Assembly (NCBI RefSeq): GCF_009371975.2
Contig: NZ_VIKT02000008.1
Coordinates: 355-64,354 of the forward strand
DNA: 64,000 nt
Direction of reading: 5' to 3'
DNA from: Microcella pacifica
GTDB taxonomy: Bacteria > Actinomycetota > Actinomycetes > Actinomycetales > Microbacteriaceae
Every line of letters starts with the position of its first letter. The first letter of the stretch is position 1. The position numbers and the translations under genes were made by a program. Below are positions 56,094 through 64,000 of this stretch, piece by piece. The notes beneath the pieces were generated by a model, which worked only from the letters and a program-made list of their open reading frames with translations, made no database searches and had not been told where the DNA came from.

Positions 56094-57611
56094 CTAGCCG
56101 CTGCGCCCGGGCAGGAGCGCCGCGAGACCGCCGACGAATCGGGAGCGCACCGGAGCGGGCCGCTCGGTGACCTCGAGCACGTCGGCCAGCTCTGCGATGC
56201 CGGCCCGCAGCGCCGAGCGGGGCGCGGCGTCGACAACACTGCGGGCGGTGAGCAGGGCCGCGTCGGCTGCGTGCGGATCGTCGTCGATGAGCACGGCGTC
56301 GCTCACACCGCCGAAGCGATCGAGCGTCTGACGCACCTGGCCCGCTGGGTCGAGCCCGAGCACGCTCGACCGCACGCGGTTGACGACGACGCGCACGCTC
56401 GTCGTGAGAACCACGTCGAGCAGGTCGGGGTAGGTGCGCAGCAGGCGTGCGAGCCCGAGCGGATCCGCAGTGCCCACGGCCACGACATCGTCGGCCGCGC
56501 GCAGCGCCGCGATCGTCGCGGCGTTGCGTCGGGGTGCGAGCAGGTCGCTGCTGAGCTCTTCGTCCGTCTCGAGGTTGAAGCCGGTGTCGACGACGACGAT
56601 CGGCCGCCACGCCCGGCACTCCTCCAGGACGCTCGTCACGCGCTCGGCGGAGAGCTCCGGCCACCGGTGCGGGCGCCCGATGCCCGTGAGCACTCGTAGC
56701 TCTCCGTGCGTGCCGCGCAGCGTCGACCCGAGAGGGGCGCGCTGCGCGACGCGGTCGAGCTCGTCCGCCGTGAGGCTGCCGGACCCCGCGAGCCGGCAGG
56801 CCGCGGCGAAGCCGGGCGACTCGTCGAGCAATCCGAGGGCCGGCGCGATCGCTCCGCCGTACGTGTCGGCGTCGACGAGGCACACCGGCAGTCCGCGGCC
56901 GGCCAGCTCGGCCGCGAGCCCGATGGCGATCGTCGTGCGCCCCGGGGCGCCGGCGGGGCCCCATACGGCGATGACGCGGGGGGCGACCGACGACGGGTCG
57001 ATCTCGAGGCGGGCGATCGTGTCGCCGCGTGCGGCACTCCCCCTCGATCGGGAAGGCGGCGTGTGCGGCGAGACCGGCGTCGATGTTGGGGGGCTCGACG
57101 GTTGCGGGCTCGGCGGTCGAGCGTCGTCGTGCTCAGCAGCGTCGTCGCTTAGGCCAACGCCGTCGGGAAGACCAGCTTCATCACGGAGGCCAGGGCCGTC
57201 GAGAAGACCGGGGCCGTCGGACAGGTCCCCGCTGAGCCCGGTGCCGTCGGGAACGGCCGTGTGGCTCGTGGCGCCGAGCGGCCCCGCCTCCAGGGCTGCG
57301 AGGTCGATCGGGGCGCCGGGTCGAGCAACGAGCTGCTCGAGCACCCCCAGCCGACGGGCGGCCGCGCTCAACGCAGACCCCGTGGTGACGAGCACACTGC
57401 GGACGCCCAGGAGGTCGGACGCCCCGACGACGGTGGAGGTGGCGACGTCGGGGTGGTCCGCGAGCAGGAGGACCTCGGGGGTGGCCTCCGCGAGCTGACC
57501 GACCACCTCGTCAGTGTCGAGCGCCCGCCACACCACGCGGTGCCCGGCCCGCAAGAGCGCGAGCTCGAGTGTGTCGGCGTCGAGCCCGGGAACGGCGAGT
57601 GCGATGCGCAC
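56094..57611 (-). CDS. CpaE/MinD-like ATPase with a variant P-loop
   Basis: A 505-residue protein. The N-terminal 110 residues resemble a receiver-like domain (ALAVPGLDADTLELALLRAG). A long low-complexity linker (about 125-190, with repeats of GLxDG) leads to a MinD/CpaE P-loop domain (about 215-490). Its Walker A reads GPAGAPGRTT, where Arg replaces the usual final Lys and no deviant KGG Lys is present. VCLVDADTYGGAIAPALGL and IVVVDTGFN follow. It follows a CpaB-like gene by one base. Similar pairs belong to Flp/Tad-type loci, but no pilin or secretion ATPase is here. GTG 57611 is the start. Confidence 0.75.
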   Translation of the reverse strand: MRIALAVPGLDADTLELALLRAGHRVVWRALDTDEVVGQLAEATPEVLLLADHPDVATSTVVGASDLLGVRSVLVTTGSALSAAARRLGVLEQLVARPGAPIDLAALEAGPLGATSHTAVPDGTGLSGDLSDGPGLLDGPGLRDEAGLPDGVGLSDDAAEHDDARPPSPQPSSPPTSTPVSPHTPPSRSRGSAARGDTIARLEIDPSSVAPRVIAVWGPAGAPGRTTIAIGLAAELAGRGLPVCLVDADTYGGAIAPALGLLDESPGFAAACRLAGSGSLTADELDRVAQRAPLGSTLRGTHGELRVLTGIGRPHRWPELSAERVTSVLEECRAWRPIVVVDTGFNLETDEELSSDLLAPRRNAATIAALRAADDVVAVGTADPLGLARLLRTYPDLLDVVLTTSVRVVVNRVRSSVLGLDPAGQVRQTLDRFGGVSDAVLIDDDPHAADAALLTARSVVDAAPRSALRAGIAELADVLEVTERPAPVRSRFVGGLAALLPGRSG

Positions 57612-57612
57612 G

Positions 57613-58257
57613 TCAGGGCCCGACCGCGAGCGACACGGGGACCGCGGAGAGCGCGTCGCCGTTGGCGACGGCGTGCAGGATGCGCGCGACCTCGCGCCGC
57701 GGCACGAGCAGTTCGACTCGCGCCGCCTCCGCGCCGGAGACGATGCCCTCGGGCGCCACGGTGCGCACGAGCTGAGCGCCCGAGGCGAGCACGGTCGGTG
57801 CCCCGAAGCGACCGGCTTCGAGCGCGGGCGCCGACCACAGGTCGAGAACGTCACCGGCGCGCACGGTGCCGCCGAGGTCGGTCGCCAGAGCGACGACGAT
57901 CGTGGTCGAGGATGCTCCGCGCACGTCGCCGACGGCGGCGAGCGGCACGAGCTCGCCCGAGCCGATGCTGCGGCTCACGATCACACCCCCCTCGGGCAGC
58001 TGCCCGCCCCGCAGATAGGTGCTGCTATCGGGGCCGAGAGAGACGCGCCGCAGTTCGAGGTCCGCCGCGTCGACGTGCTCGCCGACCGTGAGGAGTCGCG
58101 ACGCCGCGTAGACCTCGACACCATCGTCGACGGCAGCGACCACACCGACCACACCCAGCACGGATCCGGCGACGAGGAGGAGGCCGATGACCAGGCGCGG
58201 GTCCCGGAAGCGTCGGGGACGTGGGGCGGGCTCGTCTCTCGCCGCGCGTGCTGCCAT
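57613..58257 (-). CDS. SAF-domain (CpaB/RcpC-like) membrane protein
   Basis: A 214-residue protein with a basic, Pro-rich N-terminus, one membrane helix (about 22-43, VIGLLLVAGSVLGVVGVVAA), and a SAF domain (about 50-110) with EVYAASRLLTVGEHVDAADL. VIVSRSIGSGELVPLAAVG is the second typical segment. CpaB-like proteins form part of Flp-pilus assembly. Its stop is followed after one base by the CpaE-like start. It is divergent from the HTH gene across 128 bp. Confidence 0.75.
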   Translation of the reverse strand: MAARAARDEPAPRPRRFRDPRLVIGLLLVAGSVLGVVGVVAAVDDGVEVYAASRLLTVGEHVDAADLELRRVSLGPDSSTYLRGGQLPEGGVIVSRSIGSGELVPLAAVGDVRGASSTTIVVALATDLGGTVRAGDVLDLWSAPALEAGRFGAPTVLASGAQLVRTVAPEGIVSGAEAARVELLVPRREVARILHAVANGDALSAVPVSLAVGP

Positions 58258-58385
58258 GCGGAGTCTCCTTGTCAGGGGCGGTGTTCGTCAGCGGTCGGCA
58301 TCGATACTGACGAGAGCCGACGACGCCGGTCCGCAGTTATCCACACACCGTCCCGCTCGCGCGAGCCGGCGACGATAATCGACTC

Positions 58386-58685
58386 ATGCCCGATGACCCG
58401 CTGAACCCGATCGGTCGGTTCGTGACCCTCGCCGATGTGGCGGAGATTCTCAGTCTCTCCGCCGCGGAGGTGCTCGCGCTCGTGCGCTCCGGAGAACTGC
58501 CCGCGATCCGTCTCGGGTCGATCGGCCAGTGGAGAGTCGAGTCGAGCGTGCTCGAGTCGTTCATCGCCGACAAGTACGACGAGGCGAAGCGCCTGGCGCT
58601 GTGGAACGAGGCGGAGTTCGCGGATGTCGCGGAGCTCTTCCCCGACCAGGGGCGAAACGGTCAGAGGCGCACGAGCAGCACCTGA
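58386..58685 (+). CDS. Excisionase/MerR-type helix-turn-helix protein
   Basis: A 99-residue DNA-binding protein of the HTH_17 (BldC-like) type. The domain (about 12-60) reads RFVTLADVAEILSLSAAEVL, ALVRSGELPAIRLGSIGQWR and VESSVLESFI. The C-terminal 35 residues are charged. Such proteins in actinobacteria act as small regulators of development or of the neighbouring SAF gene. It is divergent to the CpaB-like gene. Its end overlaps the minus-strand gene that follows by 25 bases. Confidence 0.8.
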   Translation: MPDDPLNPIGRFVTLADVAEILSLSAAEVLALVRSGELPAIRLGSIGQWRVESSVLESFIADKYDEAKRLALWNEAEFADVAELFPDQGRNGQRRTSST

Positions 58686-59245
58686 TCGAACGGTACGAGC
58701 CTCACCTGCTGCACTGCGGTGGCACGACGCGGAGTGTCGCGATCGTGAACAGCGAGGTCGAGATGGTCGCGGCCGACGCGATCGACGGTGCCGTGCAGAT
58801 CACCGACCGCCGTCTGCACGGTGAGCGGAGTGCGGCGTCGGCACAGGTCGCGCAGCAGGAAACTGAGGCCCAGCCGGGCCGAGAGATCGTCGCGCGCCGC
58901 AGTGGGCTCGAGGGTGCGCTGGGCCTGCTCGACATCGAGCACGAGCGATTCCACCGCTCGCAGTGGCACGACGACCTGGGCCGCGCTGAGGTCGACGAGG
59001 TCTCCCGCGAGCCAATCGCGCCCGAGCGACCGCAGGCGCACCCGGGAGAGCGCACCATCGTGGGTACGCAAGATCAGGATGCGCCTCTCGGGCTCGCGCT
59101 CGCGCAGGAGGACGGCGAGCCGACCGCGCAGCTCGAGTCGACCCAGCCGCAGGCGCTCCTCCTCCTGCTGCAGGTCGAGCTCCTCCGCGTGCAATTCGTG
59201 CTCGAGCTGCCCGGCGAGGTCGTCGAAGAGATGGTCCCAGCGCAT
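58661..59245 (-). CDS. Unknown protein with coiled coil and Sm-like repeats
   Basis: A 194-residue cytosolic protein. The first 55 residues form a Glu/Leu-rich helix (HELHAEELDLQQEEERLRLG). Two beta-rich segments follow, LRTHDGALSRVRLRSLGRDW with LAGDLVDLSAAQVVVPLRAV, and VGDLHGTVDRVGRDHLDLAV, that look like paired Sm/SH3-like barrels. I do not know a named family. ATG 59245 is chosen since the frame before it is low-quality. It is convergent with the HTH gene and divergent from the Rv3235-family gene. Confidence 0.65.
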   Translation of the reverse strand: MRWDHLFDDLAGQLEHELHAEELDLQQEEERLRLGRLELRGRLAVLLREREPERRILILRTHDGALSRVRLRSLGRDWLAGDLVDLSAAQVVVPLRAVESLVLDVEQAQRTLEPTAARDDLSARLGLSFLLRDLCRRRTPLTVQTAVGDLHGTVDRVGRDHLDLAVHDRDTPRRATAVQQVRLVPFDQVLLVRL

Positions 59246-59432
59246 GCGGTGACCGTAGCGATCGCCCCCGACGCTCGGTCGCGGGTTTTCCACAGTTGCC
59301 CCTCGGGTCTGGACAACTGAGAATAAGTTCTGGTTGGGTAGGGCTACCCCGACCAGGGGTGCATAGACCGGTCTGCTCACGAGTGCTCCCTCGCGTGCCG
59401 ACCCGACCCCCTCACCGGGAGAGGAGCCGACG

Positions 59433-59879
59433 GTGTCCACCGCCATTCCGCTGCACTCGCACGCCCCCCGAGGTCGCTCCGCGGCCGTCCGCATCGCGCA
59501 GGAGGAGTTCTTCGACTACCAGCCGACGGCGTCGAGCGAACTGCCCGACCCCCGGCCGCTGCTCGAGAATCTCACGCGTTGCGTCATCGAGATTCTCGCC
59601 GGCGCACGCGAGCTCGAGCAGATCGCCCGCTGGGTGACCGATGACGTCTATCGCACCCTCTTGAGTCGCTCCGTGATCAGCGCTCGCGCTCGCGCCGCGC
59701 GGCGGGCACCGACCCGTCGGCCGTCCTTCAGTCTCGGCGGCGTGCGCATCTGCGAGCCGCGGGACGGAGTCGTGGAAGCCGTAATCGTGGTGGTCAACCG
59801 CGCCCGGTGCCGGGCGGTCGCGATCAGGCTCGAAGGGCTCGACCGCCGCTGGCGCGCGAGCGCCATCCACGTCCTCTAG
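59433..59879 (+). CDS. Rv3235-family protein
   Basis: A 148-residue protein of the Rv3235/DUF6459 group, which stands near secA in many actinobacteria. It has an N-terminal Pro/His-rich lead, a helix at about 45-95 (LLENLTRCVIEILAGARELE, QIARWVTDDVYRTLLSR), and a C-terminal beta segment (PRDGVVEAVIVVVNRARCRA, VAIRLEGLDRRWRASAI). Function unknown. ATG 59433 is chosen. Its 3' end faces secA with 72 bp between. Confidence 0.75.
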   Translation: MSTAIPLHSHAPRGRSAAVRIAQEEFFDYQPTASSELPDPRPLLENLTRCVIEILAGARELEQIARWVTDDVYRTLLSRSVISARARAARRAPTRRPSFSLGGVRICEPRDGVVEAVIVVVNRARCRAVAIRLEGLDRRWRASAIHVL

Positions 59880-59951
59880 CGCGAGCAGCGGCCGCGCGCT
59901 CGTGCGCACCAGTGCCCGTCGGGCCTCAGACGCGAGCGCGGTCCACCAGCT

Positions 59952-62861
<2,910 letters not shown>

Positions 62862-62969
62862 TTGGTCACTCCCCGTCATCGGGCCGCGCATGCGCCTGGG
62901 TGGGGGCACCGCGAACACGCCGCAGGCCCGCGCGAGCGCGGCGCGCCCATGCTAGCAAGCGTTCGTCGC

Positions 62970-63002
62970 CGCCCGGTGCGAGTGCGCGCACCGCACCGGG
63001 CG
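62970..63002 (-). terminator. Hairpin between hpf and secA
   Basis: The arms CGCCCGGTGCG and CGCACCGGGCG pair perfectly over 11 bp with an 11-base loop. It lies eight bases past the hpf stop on the minus strand and about 110 bases before the secA start. Confidence 0.6.
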
Positions 63003-63010
63003 CATCCCGC

Positions 63011-63703
63011 TCAGCCTCGTCGGCGAGCCTTCGCGGGCGCCTCCGCGGCCGGCTCCGTCTCGAGACCGATCACGCCGTAGTTCCACCCCGTGCGGCGGTA
63101 CACGACGCTCGGCCGGTCGGTCTCCGCGTCGATGAAGAGGAAGAAGTCGTGGCCGACGAGCTCCATGTGGTCGACCGCCTCGTCGACCGTCATCGACGTG
63201 GAGGGAAAGACCTTCGTACGGATGACGACGGGGCTGTACTCCTCCTCGCCCTCCGCCGGCTCCTCGCTCACGGTCGGAATGGCGCCCGTCGCGACCTTCT
63301 CGATCGTCTCCGGGTCGGCGGGCGTGATGTCGACGACGCTGAAACCGTCGGCCGTCGCCTCGCGCAGCGACACCGGGCGGTGCTTGCCGCGGTGCACCTT
63401 CTTCTTGTCCTTGGCCCGGCGCAGGCGCTCGAGGAGCTTGTCGATGACGATGTCGAAGGCGACGTACTTGTCGCTGCCCGACGCCTCCGCCCGCACCACG
63501 GGGCCGGGGCCGATGAGCGTCATCTCCACGCGGTCATCACCGGAGTGACCCGTGCGACCGAGCTTCTCGTGATGCCGCGAGACCTTGATCTCCAGAACCT
63601 GCGCGCGATCGGCGAGGTGCTCGATCTTCTCGGCCTTCTCGGTGGCGTAGTCGCGGAACCGGTCCGTGATTCCCATATTGCGTCCGGTGATGGTGATATC
63701 CAC
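63011..63703 (-). CDS. hpf: Long-form ribosome hibernation promoting factor
   Basis: A 230-residue HPF that pairs ribosomes into inactive 100S dimers. The N-terminal domain (about 1-110) begins MDITITGRNMGITDRFRDYA and has KYVAFDIVIDKLLERLRRAK. An acidic linker (about 140-170) precedes the C-terminal dimerisation domain, with VVIRTKVFPSTSMTVDEAVD, HMELVGHDFFLFIDAET and VVYRRTGWNYGVIGL. Both domains are complete, so this is the long type. secA lies downstream and the ComF-type gene upstream. Confidence 0.94.
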   Translation of the reverse strand: MDITITGRNMGITDRFRDYATEKAEKIEHLADRAQVLEIKVSRHHEKLGRTGHSGDDRVEMTLIGPGPVVRAEASGSDKYVAFDIVIDKLLERLRRAKDKKKVHRGKHRPVSLREATADGFSVVDITPADPETIEKVATGAIPTVSEEPAEGEEEYSPVVIRTKVFPSTSMTVDEAVDHMELVGHDFFLFIDAETDRPSVVYRRTGWNYGVIGLETEPAAEAPAKARRRG

Positions 63704-63772
63704 GTCGACCTCCCTCGAGTCGGTGCGCGCCGCCCGAGGTCAGGCGGTTGTCGCGCCTTCCATGACCACACG

Positions 63773-64000
63773 CTAGTCCTCCCCCTCGTGCTTGTCATCG
63801 ATTCGGCCGGGAGGCTCATCAGAGAATCGCCAGAGGATGCTCGACTCGCCGACTCGACGCGGCGTCGCGGCGACCGCGGCGCACGCCACGACCTCGGCTC
63901 CCGCGGCTCGCAGGGCGCGCGCCGCGGCGCGCAGGGTGGAGCCGCTCGTCACGACGTCGTCGAGCAGGACGACCCGCGCACCGCGCACCCGCGGGCTGAC
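63773..64000 (-). CDS. ComF-family phosphoribosyltransferase, C-terminal part, cut by window edge
   Basis: The frame is open to the right edge and reads VRGARVVLLDDVVTSGSTLR, which is the PRPP-binding loop of type I phosphoribosyltransferases, then AARALRAAGAEVVACAAVAA. In ComF proteins this lies in the last third and follows an N-terminal zinc finger, which would be outside the window. It stands upstream of hpf and secA, the usual order in actinobacteria. Only about 75 residues are visible. Confidence 0.8.
   Translation of the reverse strand, partial: VSPRVRGARVVLLDDVVTSGSTLRAAARALRAAGAEVVACAAVAATPRRVGESSILWRFSDEPPGRIDDKHEGED

Noticed and set aside
57130-57245. Short repeated units (GLxDG-like) that might look like a tandem repeat array
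   Set aside because: They are the coding low-complexity linker of the CpaE-like protein; units are unequal and there are no spacers, so not CRISPR.

Overview
The window is high-GC DNA with dense minus-strand operons. Its gene content points to an actinobacterium, most likely a member of the Microbacteriaceae: smc, mutM, rnc, rpmF and a DUF177 gene in a row, an Rv3235-family gene beside secA, a PdtaS-type kinase, a UPF0182 membrane protein, and F420 enzymes. The family-level assignment is inference from gene content and order, not from a phylogeny.

Bases 1 to about 15,079 are an accessory island built from insertion-sequence debris and cell-envelope genes. It starts with the tail of an IS256-family transposase that has cut off a membrane-protein gene. 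Next come a CsoR-type operator, lgt, a DUF6153-like small membrane protein and an M23 endopeptidase. A complete IS3-family element sits between fragments of two unrelated genes. It is followed by a nonsense-interrupted SRPBCC gene and by TlpA-like, CcdA, ResB and CcsB genes (system II cytochrome c maturation and thiol redox). After a 646-bp stretch without a convincing gene come lnt, the tail of a DsbA-like gene, a second IS3-family element and an IS481-type remnant. That remnant ends directly against the CCA end of the initiator tRNA gene. The theme of the island is lipoprotein maturation plus extracytoplasmic thiol, heme and copper handling.

From 15 to 27 kb the window is core chromosome: initiator tRNA, an SGNH-GAF fusion, UPF0182, smc, a tandem GNAT, mutM, rnc, rpmF and DUF177. 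From 27 to 36 kb an eight-gene minus-strand cluster encodes a beta-ureidopropionase-like nitrilase, a dihydropyrimidinase/hydantoinase, a luciferase-like (LLM) oxidoreductase, an ABC transporter with two different permeases, and a class III aminotransferase. This looks like reductive pyrimidine or hydantoin catabolism. Divergent from it are cofD and fbiC. cofC, cofE and the F420-dependent glucose-6-phosphate dehydrogenase (fgd) lie within the next 14 kb. The window therefore holds nearly the whole F420 pathway, an F420-reducing enzyme, and a candidate F420-using catabolic enzyme.

Between them lies a moxR, DUF58, transglutaminase operon. From 46.8 kb come a small cysteine-rich protein behind a second CsoR-type operator, a YdeI-like protein, small ORFs and a secreted protein. 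The stretch from 49 to 64 kb is again core: fgd, coaD, an EEP-family hydrolase, recG, rsmD (flanked by four copies of a 16-bp palindrome), a PdtaS kinase, CpaE- and CpaB-like genes, a helix-turn-helix gene, an Rv3235-family gene, secA, hpf, and a ComF-type gene cut by the window edge.

No rRNA genes, CRISPR arrays or prophage genes were seen.
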